DNA of 64,000 bases from Micromonospora pallida (GTDB lineage: Bacteria; Actinomycetota; Actinomycetes; Mycobacteriales; Micromonosporaceae). Below are positions 10,403-19,202 of the stretch, piece after piece; the first letter of the stretch is position 1, and every line of letters begins with the position of its first letter. The notes under the pieces were generated by a model. It saw only the letters and a list, made by a program, of their open reading frames with translations, was not told the DNA's origin and did no database searches. The stretch lies in contig NZ_FMHW01000002.1 in assembly GCF_900090325.1 (NCBI RefSeq), positions 4,837,001 through 4,901,000 on the forward strand, read 5' to 3'. A program made the position numbers and the translations under genes.

Positions 10403-11206
10403 TCAGTCCTTCTCGCAGGCGAGGCCGTCGTTGTCCCGGTCCAGGTCGTAGATGTCGTCGCCGATGACCTCGACCACCCCGTACAGGTACGCCGGACCGT
10501 TGCCGCTACCGCCTCCGCAGTCGACGTCGCTGGCGATCGGCACGCAGCCGCTGTAGTTCGGGTCGCACCGCCGGGCCGGTTTGGTGCCGATCGCGACGAC
10601 CTCGGTGACCGGTTTCCGGGTCACCGCCGACCGCACCAGCTTCCGTCCGGTCTGCGCGCCGTCGGTGACGGTGACCTGGTAGGTCAGGGTCCGTACGCCG
10701 TCGACACCCCGGGTACGGACCGCCCGCTTCCCCTCAGCGAGGGAGGAGTCCTTCACCGTCCGCGTACCGTGCGGGATCTTTTCCGTCGCGGTCTCCGTCC
10801 GCGTCTCGACCACCGGTGAGGGAGACGGCGAGATCGACGGGGTGGCCGACGGAGCCGACGACGGCGACGCGGCCGGTGGCGACGCCACGCTGGGCTCCGG
10901 GTAGGCCGACGGCTCCTCGACGCCAGCGGCTGCGGCCGGGCGCGACTTCTGCGGCGGCGGCTCGGCCGTCGCGCCGATGACCGTGAGGCCGCCACAGCAG
11001 AGCAGGACGAACGTCAACGCCCCCGCGCCGATGAGCAGTGCGGTCCGTTGCCCGGCGGTGAGCCGGCTGAACCAGCCCGGCTGGCCCTCGACGGGCAGAC
11101 CGTACCCGGGTGCGGGGAAATAGTCGGGCGGGGGAAGGTGGCCGGGCGGTGGGACGGGGCCGGACGGCGGCTGGTACGGCGGGAACGGTGGTGGCTGCTG
11201 CGTCAC
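10403..11206 (-). CDS. G5 domain / Excalibur-motif membrane protein, paralogue A
   Basis: 267 residues. A cytosolic Pro-rich N-terminus (about 1-45) precedes one transmembrane helix (TALLIGAGALTFVLLCCGG, about 54-75), an extracellular Pro/Ser/Ala linker, a G5 domain (about 135-205, IPHGTRTVKDSSLAEGKRAV through KPVTEVVAIGTK), and a C-terminal Excalibur-like calcium motif DLDRDNDGLACEKD. CDPNYSGCVP and DVDCGG are probably disulphide-bonded. G5 domains bind cell-wall sugars and Excalibur motifs coordinate calcium, so the exposed part is probably wall-associated. A close paralogue lies at 16.5-17.2 kb. Confidence 0.85.
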   Translation of the reverse strand: MTQQPPPFPPYQPPSGPVPPPGHLPPPDYFPAPGYGLPVEGQPGWFSRLTAGQRTALLIGAGALTFVLLCCGGLTVIGATAEPPPQKSRPAAAAGVEEPSAYPEPSVASPPAASPSSAPSATPSISPSPSPVVETRTETATEKIPHGTRTVKDSSLAEGKRAVRTRGVDGVRTLTYQVTVTDGAQTGRKLVRSAVTRKPVTEVVAIGTKPARRCDPNYSGCVPIASDVDCGGGSGNGPAYLYGVVEVIGDDIYDLDRDNDGLACEKD

Positions 11207-11643
11207 AGCGCCGAGTGTCGTCGCCGACGCCCCAGCCGGTAACCGCCGTGCCGCCTGCTATCGACATCGATCAGGCCATGCCCGGCGCGGGTCGGACCGC
11301 CCCACACCCTCCGGACAACCTGCCCTGATCGCCCACTCGCCGTGGCCACCGGCCCGTCCGTCCACAGTGGCTGTCCGCGCAGCCCATGACCATGGGAGCC
11401 AGAGTCGGGGCACAGGTCCGAACGGACCGGGCGTGTGTCACCCCAGCCCGGGATCTCCTTGCGTCGCCATCGATCGGGAGTTGGCGGGCCACGGACCACG
11501 GTCACGTTTCCGACACCGCGTCACTTCAGAAGAACTGCCAAGATGGGCATATCAGAAGAAACCTTTTCCAGAGAAACCGATCTATTCGTTTCGCTGATAT
11601 TGTTACGGCCCGAAATCCAGTCGCCGCCAGAAGGAGGGCGTCC
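11207..11643 (+). promoter_or_regulatory. Non-coding interval with AT-rich leader of the metzincin gene
   Basis: No convincing gene. The last 130 bases before the metzincin start are markedly AT-richer than the neighbourhood (around GCATATCAGAAGAAACC and CTGATATTGTTACGG) and end in a strong AGAAGGAGG ribosome binding site, so they probably hold the promoter and a 5' leader. An in-frame upstream extension from 11386 lacks codon bias and would bury the signal peptide. Confidence 0.5.
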
Positions 11644-12264
11644 ATGCCCAAAGTCGGCCGATCATTGGGAATGGCCGTTACGGTTGCCGTCACGGCAGTC
11701 GGCGCAACCGCGGTCACGGCCAGTCCAGCAGCGGCGTACTGCCGCTCGGGAATGACGACGTGGAACAACACAAGCTTTTCCAAGACGATCGGTGTCAACA
11801 CGACCTTCCCGACCGGTATGCGTACCGGACTGAGTGGCGGACTGACCCAGTGGAACCAGAGCGGCTCAGCTCTGAGCTACACCACACCGACGTACACCAC
11901 CGGATGGCTGATCTACGCTTTCCGTGGTTCCCACTCCTACTCGCCGCTCATGGGCAGCGCGCCCGGTATCGCCCTGACCATGGTCAGTGGTTCCACCCAC
12001 TCCGGTGGCGAACTGATCCTTTCCACCCAGTACACCTGGGTCAACGCCAGCCAGGACATCAACGCCGGTATCGCGGACGTGCAGACCGTCGCAGTGCACG
12101 AGGTAGGCCATTTCACCGGCCTTGCCCACCCGTGGCCGGGACCCTGCACGGACGGAACTTCGTACACGAGCGCGGAACAACAGTCCGTCATGTCTACCAT
12201 CAATACTGGCACCCGTCGCTTTGTGAACAGCGATGATATCGCCGGGGTCACGGCCATCTACTAG
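11644..12264 (+). CDS. Secreted metzincin-type zinc metalloprotease
   Basis: 206 residues. Signal peptide to about residue 34 (hydrophobic run, ASPAAAYC), then a small single-domain metalloprotease. The full zinc signature HEVGHFTGLAH is at H152-E153-H156-H162, and a following SVMS at about 183 supplies the Met-turn, so the protein belongs to the matrixin/astacin-like metzincins. Start chosen at the ATG directly after AGAAGGAGG. The lipoprotein gene follows after 9 bases, so the two are probably one operon. Codon choice is less GC-extreme than in the neighbours. Substrate unknown. Confidence 0.88.
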   Translation: MPKVGRSLGMAVTVAVTAVGATAVTASPAAAYCRSGMTTWNNTSFSKTIGVNTTFPTGMRTGLSGGLTQWNQSGSALSYTTPTYTTGWLIYAFRGSHSYSPLMGSAPGIALTMVSGSTHSGGELILSTQYTWVNASQDINAGIADVQTVAVHEVGHFTGLAHPWPGPCTDGTSYTSAEQQSVMSTINTGTRRFVNSDDIAGVTAIY

Positions 12265-12273
12265 GAGCGCTTG

Positions 12274-12921
12274 ATGATCGACTTCCGTATCGCCCGGCCC
12301 GGCGCGGCGATCGTCGCCAGCGCCGCACTCGCCATGGGACTGCTCGCCGGTTGTGGCACCGAAAACAGCGACTCGCCCGCGGCGGCCCCGGCTCCCCGCA
12401 CGATCACCGCCGAGCCTTACAAGCTCGACAGCAGCCCGGAAAGTGCTCTCACATTCTTCCGTAACACCAACGTGTTCGAAGGCACCGTGGTCTCGGTCCT
12501 TCCGGACGTACGCGTCACGGACCTGCTCGACAGCGGGCAGAAATTCGAGGCCGTCTACACCCCGGTGGTGATCCGGGTCGACAGCGTGTACCGGGGCGAT
12601 CTGCGGCCGGGCTCCGAGGTCACCATCCGGTCCATGGGTGGTGAGGCCGACGGACTGAGGTACGTCATTCACAACGCCCCCGCCAAGGAGACCTTCCGCC
12701 CCAGCGCCAAGCTGGTCGTCTTCGGCGCCGAAATCGACACGGTCGACTCCGAGCAGGCGCCCGCGATGACTCCGAACTTCGTCTACCGGCTCGCCGGTAC
12801 GCGGTTCGTGGATGCCACCTACGCCGACGGCCCGGCCAACGGGAAGGCCCCCGGCGAAGTCGCCATGGCTGACATGCGGACCAAGCTCCAGAAAATGCCG
12901 AAGGTCCCGACGCGCGGCTGA
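12274..12921 (+). CDS. Lipoprotein of unknown function
   Basis: 215 residues. N-terminal lipoprotein signal with lipobox LLAGC (Cys at about 27), followed by a Ser/Ala/Pro linker and a beta-rich domain with VFEGTVVSVLPDVRV, VYTPVVIRVDSVYRGDL and VTIRSMGGEADG. This pattern resembles OB-like extracytoplasmic domains, but I cannot name the family. The ATG at 12274 has AGGAG eight bases upstream; a TTG three bases earlier is less likely. Placed directly behind the secreted metzincin, suggesting a membrane-anchored partner, inhibitor or substrate. Confidence 0.75.
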   Translation: MIDFRIARPGAAIVASAALAMGLLAGCGTENSDSPAAAPAPRTITAEPYKLDSSPESALTFFRNTNVFEGTVVSVLPDVRVTDLLDSGQKFEAVYTPVVIRVDSVYRGDLRPGSEVTIRSMGGEADGLRYVIHNAPAKETFRPSAKLVVFGAEIDTVDSEQAPAMTPNFVYRLAGTRFVDATYADGPANGKAPGEVAMADMRTKLQKMPKVPTRG

Positions 12922-12994
12922 GCCGCCAGCGACCGTTGGGCACTCGCCGACGAGAGGACAGCTCCGTCCGGCGGTCATCCACCGGTCGCCGAGA

Positions 12995-13033
12995 ACCCGA
13001 TGCCGTGGCCGACGCCCAGCCACGGCATCGGGT
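12995..13033 (+). terminator. Terminator hairpin after the lipoprotein gene
   Basis: Perfect 15-base arms (ACCCGATGCCGTGGC and complement) with a 9-base loop, 73 bases after the lipoprotein stop. It lies inside an upstream extension of the following frame, which argues that the regulator gene starts later, at 13095. Confidence 0.75.
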
Positions 13034-13094
13034 CCCTGGCGCGCCCTTGGCGACCGGGGGTGAGCTGGGTCACGATGGGGGCGAGGAGGTGGCC

Positions 13095-14396
13095 GTGGCT
13101 GACCCGTGGCTCGCCCTGGAAGTCGGTGCCGATCCCGGCGAACGGATCGCCCAGGTCGGTGCCGCCCACGAGGCGTTCCTGACCGGCGGCACCAGTCCGC
13201 AGCAGGTACGCGACGTGGTACACCGGTCGTGGCGGCGGTCGGCGGGAGCACTGCTCGACCCGGAGGGCACCCCGCCGGTCGAGCTGACCGGCGACGACCT
13301 GGAGAGCTACCGGGCGGCGCATCCGCTGGCCCGGGTGCTGCCGCTCTTCCGGGACCTGCTCGGCGGAATCGCCGAGGACGGGGCGCACCTGATGGCGGTC
13401 TGCGACGCGTACGGGCGGCTGCTCTGGGTGGAGGGCCATTCGGGGGTGCTGCGGCGGGCCGAGCGGATGAACTTCGTACCGGGCGCGCGGTGGGACGAGA
13501 CGCATGCCGGCACCAACGCTCCGGGTACCGCCCTCGCGGTCGACCACAGCGTGCAGATCTTCGCCACCGAGCACTTCAGCCGGCCGGTGCAGCCCTGGAC
13601 CTGCGCCGCCGCGCCGATCCACGACCCGGCCACCGGGCGGCTGCTCGGCGCGGTCGACATCACCGGCGGTGACCATCTGGCGAATCCGCAGAGCCTGGCC
13701 CTGGTCCGGGCCACCGCGCGGGCGGCCGAGGCGTGGCTGGCCGGGCCGCTGGGGCCGGGCCTGCCGATCGCGCCGGACGTGGTCACGGTGACCGCGCTCG
13801 GGCGGGACGAGGCGGAACTGCGGGTCGCCGGGCGGCGGATCCGGCTCGGCCGCCGGCACAGCGAACTGTTGGTGCTGCTGCTCCAGCACCCGCAGGGGCG
13901 GACCGGGGAGCAGCTCGGCCTGGACCTCTACGGCGACGACCGGCTGCACCCGGTGACTTTGCGCGCCGAGTTGTCCCGGTTGCGCCGCATCCTCGGCCCC
14001 GAACTACTCGACTCCCGCCCGTACCGGCTGCGCGGGACCGTCCGGGCGGACTTCCGTACCGTCGCGGAGCTGCTGGAACGTGGTGACGTGGCGGGCGCGC
14101 TCGAGGCGTACCCGGGATCGTTGCTGCCGGGGTCGGACGCGCCGGGAGTGGCGCGACTGCGCCGGCTGGTCGACGGGCAGGTGCGGGCGGCTGTGCTGGC
14201 CGGCGGCGACCCGACGGCGCTCGCGGCGTGGACCGCGACGCCCGCCGGGGCCGACGACCTGGCCGCCTGGCAGGCCCTGGCGCGGGCGTTGCCGCCGGGC
14301 ACGCCCCGCCGGCCACTCGCGGTGGCCCGGGTCCAGCAGCTCTCCCAGGAGTACGGACTCACGCACGCAACGTCGTTGCAACGTCCCGGTAACTAG
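13095..14396 (+). CDS. GAF-domain transcriptional regulator with C-terminal winged helix
   Basis: 433 residues from GTG 13095, five bases after GGAGG. The N-terminal half (about 80-215) is a GAF-type sensor: [16 protein letters not shown], then [16 protein letters not shown] and a GAVDITGG strand, as in AcoR-type activators. There is no sigma-54 AAA domain. The C-terminal part ([43 protein letters not shown], about 255-320) looks like an OmpR/SARP-type winged helix. GAF/HTH proteins of this type commonly sit next to ExaC-like acetaldehyde dehydrogenases. The dehydrogenase gene starts 44 bases downstream on the same strand, so an aldehyde- or alcohol-responsive activator is the likely role. 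Confidence 0.8.
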   Translation: MADPWLALEVGADPGERIAQVGAAHEAFLTGGTSPQQVRDVVHRSWRRSAGALLDPEGTPPVELTGDDLESYRAAHPLARVLPLFRDLLGGIAEDGAHLMAVCDAYGRLLWVEGHSGVLRRAERMNFVPGARWDETHAGTNAPGTALAVDHSVQIFATEHFSRPVQPWTCAAAPIHDPATGRLLGAVDITGGDHLANPQSLALVRATARAAEAWLAGPLGPGLPIAPDVVTVTALGRDEAELRVAGRRIRLGRRHSELLVLLLQHPQGRTGEQLGLDLYGDDRLHPVTLRAELSRLRRILGPELLDSRPYRLRGTVRADFRTVAELLERGDVAGALEAYPGSLLPGSDAPGVARLRRLVDGQVRAAVLAGGDPTALAAWTATPAGADDLAAWQALARALPPGTPRRPLAVARVQQLSQEYGLTHATSLQRPGN

Positions 14397-14440
14397 CGTG
14401 GCCGCCGTCGCATCCTTCCGGACGGACGGCGGAGGTATCC

Positions 14441-15946
14441 ATGACGCGCTACGACGCGCCGACGCACTGGCAGTCCCGGTACGACCACTTCATCGGCGGC
14501 GAGTACGTGAAGCCGCACGGCGGCCGGTACTTCGAGAACCCGACCCCGGTGACCGGGCAGACGTTCTGCGAGGTGGCCCGGGGCACCGCCGAGGACGTGG
14601 AGAAGGCGCTGGACGCGGCGCACGGCGCGGCCGACGCCTGGGGGCGGACCCCGGTGGCCGAGAGGGCCCTGCTGCTCAACCGGATCGCCGACCGGATGCA
14701 GGAGCACCTCGAAGACCTCGCCGTCGCCGAGACCTGGGAGAACGGCAAACCGGTACGGGAGACCCTGGCCGCCGACATCCCTCTCGCAATCGACCACTTC
14801 CGTTACTTCGCCGGGGCGATCCGGGCGCAGGAGGGTTCCCTCGGCGAGTTGGACGACGACACCGTGGCCTACCACTTCCACGAGCCGCTCGGTGTGGTCG
14901 GGCAGATCATCCCGTGGAACTTCCCGCTGCTCATGGCGACCTGGAAGCTCGCCCCGGCGCTCGCCGCCGGCAACGCGGTGGTGCTCAAGCCGGCCGAGCA
15001 GACCCCCGCGTCGATCCACTACTGGCTCTCGCTGGTGGCCGACCTGCTCCCGCCCGGTGTGATCAACATCGTCAACGGCTTCGGCGTCGAGGCGGGCAAG
15101 CCCCTCGCCTCCTCGCCCCGGGTGGCGAAGGTGGCGTTCACCGGGGAGACCACCACCGGGCGGCTGATCATGCAGTACGCCAGCGAGAACATCAAGCCGG
15201 TCACCCTGGAACTGGGCGGCAAGAGCCCGAACATCTTCTTCGACGACGTCAGCGCGGCGAACGACGACTTCCTCGACAAGGCCCTCGAAGGGTTCACCAT
15301 GTTCGCCCTGAACCAGGGCGAGGTGTGCACCTGTCCGTCCCGGGCGCTCGTCCAGCAGGGGCACTACGCCGACTTCCTGCCCGCCGCCGTCGAGCGGACG
15401 AAGGCGGTCCGGCAGGGGCACCCGCTGGACACCGAGACGATGATCGGGGCGCAGGCGTCCAACGACCAACTGGAGAAGATCCTGTCGTACCTGGACATCG
15501 GCCGGAAGGAGGGCGCGCGGGTGCTGACCGGCGGTGAGCGCGCCGACCTGGGCGGTGAACTGTCCGGCGGGTACTACGTGCAGCCGACCGTCTTCGAGGG
15601 CGACAACTCGATGCGGATCTTCCAGGAGGAGATCTTCGGCCCGGTGGTCTCGGTGACCTCCTTCGCCGACCTGGCCGACGCCGTCAAGATCGCCAACGAC
15701 ACCCTGTACGGGCTGGGGGCCGGCGTCTGGACCCGGGACATGAACACCGCGTACCGGGCGGGGCGGGCGATCCAGGCCGGCCGGGTCTGGACGAACTGCT
15801 ACCACGCCTACCCGGCGCACGCCGCGTTCGGCGGGTACAAGCAGTCCGGCATCGGCCGGGAGAACCACAAGATGATGCTGGAGCACTACCAGCAGACCAA
15901 GAACCTACTGGTCAGCTACTCCACGAAGAAGCTCGGCTTCTTCTGA
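14441..15946 (+). CDS. ExaC/AldA-type aldehyde dehydrogenase
   Basis: 501 residues, complete. Motifs: PWNFPLLM (about 165), FTGETTTG, general base Glu257 in [10 protein letters not shown], and nucleophile Cys296 in [11 protein letters not shown] with a second Cys two residues later, typical of the acetaldehyde/chloroacetaldehyde dehydrogenase branch. IFGPVVSV and [13 protein letters not shown] near the C-terminus are intact. Predicted NAD-dependent oxidation of acetaldehyde or similar short aldehydes in the cytosol. The DUF779 gene begins inside its stop codon (TGATG) and the GAF regulator lies just upstream. AGGTATCC precedes the ATG. Confidence 0.92.
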   Translation: MTRYDAPTHWQSRYDHFIGGEYVKPHGGRYFENPTPVTGQTFCEVARGTAEDVEKALDAAHGAADAWGRTPVAERALLLNRIADRMQEHLEDLAVAETWENGKPVRETLAADIPLAIDHFRYFAGAIRAQEGSLGELDDDTVAYHFHEPLGVVGQIIPWNFPLLMATWKLAPALAAGNAVVLKPAEQTPASIHYWLSLVADLLPPGVINIVNGFGVEAGKPLASSPRVAKVAFTGETTTGRLIMQYASENIKPVTLELGGKSPNIFFDDVSAANDDFLDKALEGFTMFALNQGEVCTCPSRALVQQGHYADFLPAAVERTKAVRQGHPLDTETMIGAQASNDQLEKILSYLDIGRKEGARVLTGGERADLGGELSGGYYVQPTVFEGDNSMRIFQEEIFGPVVSVTSFADLADAVKIANDTLYGLGAGVWTRDMNTAYRAGRAIQAGRVWTNCYHAYPAHAAFGGYKQSGIGRENHKMMLEHYQQTKNLLVSYSTKKLGFF

Positions 15947-16374
15947 TGACCGCCGGTCCCGACGCGGCGGAGCCCGGCGGGCCGGGCGGCGGGGTGTCGC
16001 CCGGTCCGGGGAAGCGGTCGGGCTCCACCGCGTCACCTGTCACCGTCACCCCTGCGGCGGCCGAGCTGATCCGGTCGCTGCGAGGACAGCACGGGCCGCT
16101 GATGTTCCACCAGTCCGGCGGCTGCTGCGACGGCAGCGCCCCGATGTGCTTCCCGGCCGGCGAGTTCCGCACCGGGGCGTCCGACGTCCGGCTCGCGGCG
16201 CTGGAGATCGAGGGGGTTCCGGAGCCGGTCGAGTTCTGGATGTCGGCGAGCCAGTGGGAGCTGTGGCGGCACACCACGTTGACCGTGGACGTGGTGCCGG
16301 GGCGGGGCAGCGGGTTCTCGCTGGAGGCTCCGGAGGGCGTCCGCTTCCTCATCCGCTCCGACCTGAGGACCTGA
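15946..16374 (+). CDS. DUF779 family protein
   Basis: 142 residues. After a Gly/Pro/Ala-rich N-terminus of about 28 residues comes the conserved DUF779 core: LMFHQSGGCCDGSAPMC (about 50-66), EPVEFWMS, and a C-terminal FSLEAPEGVRFLIRS. The GGCCDGS...MC cysteines are conserved in the family and could bind metal. The family is almost always next to ExaC-type aldehyde dehydrogenases, as here with a one-base overlap, but its biochemical role is not established. Translational coupling suggests a partner or maturation role for the dehydrogenase. Confidence 0.88.
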   Translation: MTAGPDAAEPGGPGGGVSPGPGKRSGSTASPVTVTPAAAELIRSLRGQHGPLMFHQSGGCCDGSAPMCFPAGEFRTGASDVRLAALEIEGVPEPVEFWMSASQWELWRHTTLTVDVVPGRGSGFSLEAPEGVRFLIRSDLRT

Positions 16375-16390
16375 CCTTTTCCGGCTGGCG

Positions 16391-16508
16391 ACCTGACCGT
16401 TTCCGGGCGCGGATCGTGGTGGTTTCCGGGCGCGGACCTGGCCGTTTCCGGGCGCGGATCGTGGTGGTGAACGGCCCTCCTCGGGGCCACCTGCCACCAC
16501 GATCCGCG
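16391..16508. repeat. 33-base tandem repeat leading into a large terminator hairpin
   Basis: Two 33-base copies (16391-16423 and 16436-16468, one mismatch; core TTTCCGGGCGCGGATCGTGG) with a shorter third partial unit between them. The second copy supplies the left arm of a perfect 15-base inverted repeat (16453-16467 with 16494-16508) whose loop holds a second GC hairpin. It lies between the convergent DUF779 and G5 genes, six bases from the latter's stop. Confidence 0.8.
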
Positions 16509-16514
16509 AGGGGG

Positions 16515-17189
16515 TCAGTTCTTCTCGTCGCAGCCGACGCCGTTGCGGTCGCGGTCGAGCCGGTAGATGTCGGAGCCGGTCACCTTGACCGTGCCGGTGA
16601 TCCAGGCCGGACCGTCGCCCCGCCTGGCACAGTCGACGTCCTCGGCGACCGGCACGCAGCCGCTGTAGTTCGGGTCGCACGCCGCCGTGGTGGCTGTCCC
16701 GGCCGCCACGACCTGGGTGACCGGGGGCCGGGTGACCGTCGAACGAAGCAGCCGTTTGTCGGTTGGCTCGCCGTCGACGTGCACCACCTCGTAGGTCAGC
16801 GTCTTCACGCCGACGACCCCCCGGATGCGGATCACCTGCTGTCCCTCGGGCAGGGCCGGGTCGTCCACGATCTGCACCGGGAAGGGGATCCGGGCCGTCT
16901 CGGTGACCTGCTTCGTCGTCACGTTCTCCGGCGCGGCCGGGCTGGTGGCCGGCGCGGTGGGCGACGGAGCGTCCGGGTCGGCCCACTCCCCCAGTGACCC
17001 GACCGCCGGCGGTGACCCGCCGGGCCGGAAGCCGAGCAGCGCGCCGACCACGGTCAGCTCCGCGCCGCAGGCAAGCACGAAGGTGAGCATCCCGGCGAGG
17101 AGCGCCACCGTGGTCCGGACGGTGGAGTCGCCGGTGACCGGACGCGGCCGGTCGGCGTCACCGCCACGGGACGACCGAGAAGACGTCAT
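16515..17189 (-). CDS. G5 domain / Excalibur-motif membrane protein, paralogue B
   Basis: About 224 residues from ATG 17189. One transmembrane helix (TTVALLAGMLTFVLACGAE), a Pro/Ala linker, a G5 domain (IPFPVQIVDDPALPEGQQ through RPPVTQVVAAGTA), the same CDPNYSGCVP and DVDC cysteine pattern as paralogue A, and a C-terminal DRDRNGVGCDEKN Excalibur-like motif. It lacks the long Pro-rich cytosolic N-terminus of paralogue A. The start is uncertain: no clear ribosome binding site is seen, and a TTG at 17231 would add 14 residues. Likely a wall-associated surface protein. Confidence 0.8.
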   Translation of the reverse strand: MTSSRSSRGGDADRPRPVTGDSTVRTTVALLAGMLTFVLACGAELTVVGALLGFRPGGSPPAVGSLGEWADPDAPSPTAPATSPAAPENVTTKQVTETARIPFPVQIVDDPALPEGQQVIRIRGVVGVKTLTYEVVHVDGEPTDKRLLRSTVTRPPVTQVVAAGTATTAACDPNYSGCVPVAEDVDCARRGDGPAWITGTVKVTGSDIYRLDRDRNGVGCDEKN

Positions 17190-17255
17190 GAAGAAAGTTT
17201 CGATCGCATCGCACGCGGAGGCAATGACCAACCGGCGGCTTCCGCTCCCCAGCGC

Positions 17256-17337
17256 TGGGTGGTTGCAGGGGACCCTTGCTCATCAAAATGCGGTAACAGG
17301 GGACCCCTGCTACCACCCAACTGCTACCACCCAACTG
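17256..17337. repeat. Palindromic repeat family 1, copy C, with direct repeats
   Basis: Imperfect inverted repeat (TGGGTGGTTGCAGGGG against CCCCTGCTACCACCCA). The right side is followed by duplicated CTGCTACCACCCAA units that end at the permease stop codon. Same core as the 10.3 and 30.4 kb palindromes; likely a terminator for the transporter operon. Confidence 0.7.
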
Positions 17338-18147
17338 CTAGCCGGAGAGCGGGCGGGGTGCGGAACGGGAGGTGCGGACGGTGGTGACCAGGACGAGCAG
17401 CAGGGCGGCCGCGAACATGGCGGTGCCGACGACGTTGACCTGCGGCGGGATGCCCCGCTGGGCGGCGCCCCAGACGTACATGGGGAAGGTGACGGTGCTG
17501 CCGGCGTTGAAGTTGGTGACGATGAAGTCGTCGAAGGAGAGCGAGAAGGCGAGCAGGGCGGCGGCGACGATCCCGGGCAGCGCCAACGGCAGGGTCACCC
17601 GGCGGAAGGTCTGCCACTCGCTGGCGTAGAGGTCCATCGCGGCCTCTTCCAGCCGCCGGTCCATCCCGGCGAGCCGCGCCTTGACCGTCACCACCACGAA
17701 CGACAGGCAGAACATGACGTGGGCGATGACGACGGTCCAGAACCCCTGCGGCACCCCGGCAGAGACGAAGAGGGCGAGCAGCGACGTCCCCATCACCAGC
17801 TCGGGGGTGGTCATCGGCAGGAAGACCAGCACGTCGACCGTGGCACGGCCGCGGAACCGGTGCCGGGTCAGGGCGAACGCCATCAGCGTGCCGAGCACGG
17901 TGGCGACCACCGTGGCGAGGAAGCCGATCTGCACGCTGCGGACCACCGCGTCACACATCTCGGCGCTCGCGCAGGGGTTGCGCCAGTTGTCCAGGGTGAA
18001 CTCGTGGAAGTCGTAGGAGAGGCGGCTCGCCGGCCGGTTGAGCGAGAGCGCGGCCACCACGGCGACCGGCAGGAGCAGGTAGCCGAGGACGAGCAGGGCC
18101 ACGCCGACCACCCAGTGGTCGGCCAACCACCGCAGCACCCGACTCAT
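17338..18147 (-). CDS. Polyamine-type ABC transporter permease (PotC-like)
   Basis: 269 residues, six predicted membrane segments. It carries the binding-protein-dependent permease EAA loop (LEEAAMDLYASEWQTFRRVTLPLALPGI, about 170-198) that docks on the ATPase. Last gene of the importer operon; its ATG overlaps the preceding permease stop by four bases (ATGA), so translation is coupled. Together with the PotB-like, ATPase and lipoprotein genes it forms a complete spermidine/putrescine-type importer at the cytoplasmic membrane. Confidence 0.9.
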   Translation of the reverse strand: MSRVLRWLADHWVVGVALLVLGYLLLPVAVVAALSLNRPASRLSYDFHEFTLDNWRNPCASAEMCDAVVRSVQIGFLATVVATVLGTLMAFALTRHRFRGRATVDVLVFLPMTTPELVMGTSLLALFVSAGVPQGFWTVVIAHVMFCLSFVVVTVKARLAGMDRRLEEAAMDLYASEWQTFRRVTLPLALPGIVAAALLAFSLSFDDFIVTNFNAGSTVTFPMYVWGAAQRGIPPQVNVVGTAMFAAALLLVLVTTVRTSRSAPRPLSG

Positions 18148-19055
18148 TGGAAAGTGCCCCGGCGCAGGTAGTTGAAGACCACCGCGAGGACCGCCGCCAT
18201 CAGCAGGAACGACAGCGCGGCGCCCTGCGGGTAGTCGAGCCGGACCAGGAACGCCGAGTCGATAACGTTGCCGATCATGTACTCGTTGGGCGTGCCGAGC
18301 AGTTCGGCGTTGATGTAGTCGCCGCTGGCCGGGATGAAGAACAGCAGCGTCCCGGCGACCAGGCCGGGCCTGGACAGCGGCAGCACCACCCGGCGGAACG
18401 CCTGGACCGGGCCGGCGTACAGGTCGCCCGCCGCCTCCAGCAGCCGGGGGTCGAGCCGCTCCAGGCTCGCGTACAGCGGCAGCACCAGGAACGGCAGGAA
18501 GTTGTACGTCAGCCCGAGCACCACCGCGAACGGTGTCGCCAGCAGCCGCCCGTCGGCGTCGAGGAGGTGGACGTCCCGCAGCAGCCCGACCAGCGCGCCG
18601 TGGTCCGACAGGATGGTCTTCCAGGCCAGCGTACGGACCAGGAAGCTGGTGAACATCGGGGCGACCACGCACACCAGCAGGACGTTGCGCCAGCGTCCGG
18701 CCTTCCGGGCGATCGCGTACGCCAGCGGGTAGCCGAGCAGCAGTCCCAGCGCGCACGCGGCCCCGGCGTAGAGGAACGAACGCCCGAACTGCGGCCAGTA
18801 CGCCGCCACCGCGTCCGGGTAGTTGCCGAACGCCCAGGTCATCGCGTACCCGGTGGCCAGTGAGCCGGTGGGGTCGTAGAGGCTGACTGCAGCGAGCTGG
18901 AACAGCGGCACGACGAAGAAGACGGTCAGCCAGGCCGCCCCGGGCAGCAGGAGCAGGTACGGCAGCAGCCGATGCCGGGCCGGCCGGGGCGGGACGGCCG
19001 ACGTGGCCCCGGTGGCCGGTCCGGCCCCGCCGGGCAGGTGGACCAACGCGCTCAC
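18144..19055 (-). CDS. Polyamine-type ABC transporter permease (PotB-like)
   Basis: 303 residues. A Pro/Ala-rich N-terminal extension (about 30 residues) precedes six membrane helices. EAA loop LLEAAGDLYAGPVQAFRRVVLPLSRPG at about 205-230. Pairs with the PotC-like permease to form the channel. Upstream lies an 88-base gap to the ATPase gene that holds a duplicated piece of the ATPase 3' end. Confidence 0.9.
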   Translation of the reverse strand: MSALVHLPGGAGPATGATSAVPPRPARHRLLPYLLLLPGAAWLTVFFVVPLFQLAAVSLYDPTGSLATGYAMTWAFGNYPDAVAAYWPQFGRSFLYAGAACALGLLLGYPLAYAIARKAGRWRNVLLVCVVAPMFTSFLVRTLAWKTILSDHGALVGLLRDVHLLDADGRLLATPFAVVLGLTYNFLPFLVLPLYASLERLDPRLLEAAGDLYAGPVQAFRRVVLPLSRPGLVAGTLLFFIPASGDYINAELLGTPNEYMIGNVIDSAFLVRLDYPQGAALSFLLMAAVLAVVFNYLRRGTFQ

Positions 19056-19072
19056 CGGAACTTCCGACCGGC

Positions 19073-19202
19073 CCGGCCCGACGACGCGGTCACCCCGGTC
19101 GCCACCGGCGACGCGGTCACCACAGGCCTACCCGGTGACGCGGTCACCGGGACTCCCGGGCGGTCCGGCCCGACGACGCGGTCACCCCGGTCGCCACCGG
19201 CG
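19073..19202. repeat. 38-base direct repeat at the 3' end of the ABC ATPase gene
   Basis: Identical 38-base copies at 19073-19110 (intergenic) and 19165-19202 (inside the last codons of the ATPase gene), 92 bases apart, with two further GACGCGGTCACC units between. This looks like a local tandem duplication of the gene's 3' end. Confidence 0.85.

Noticed and set aside
12936..13094. Longer N-terminus of the GAF regulator
   Set aside because: It would run through a perfect 15-base terminator hairpin and lacks a ribosome binding site, while GGAGG precedes GTG 13095.
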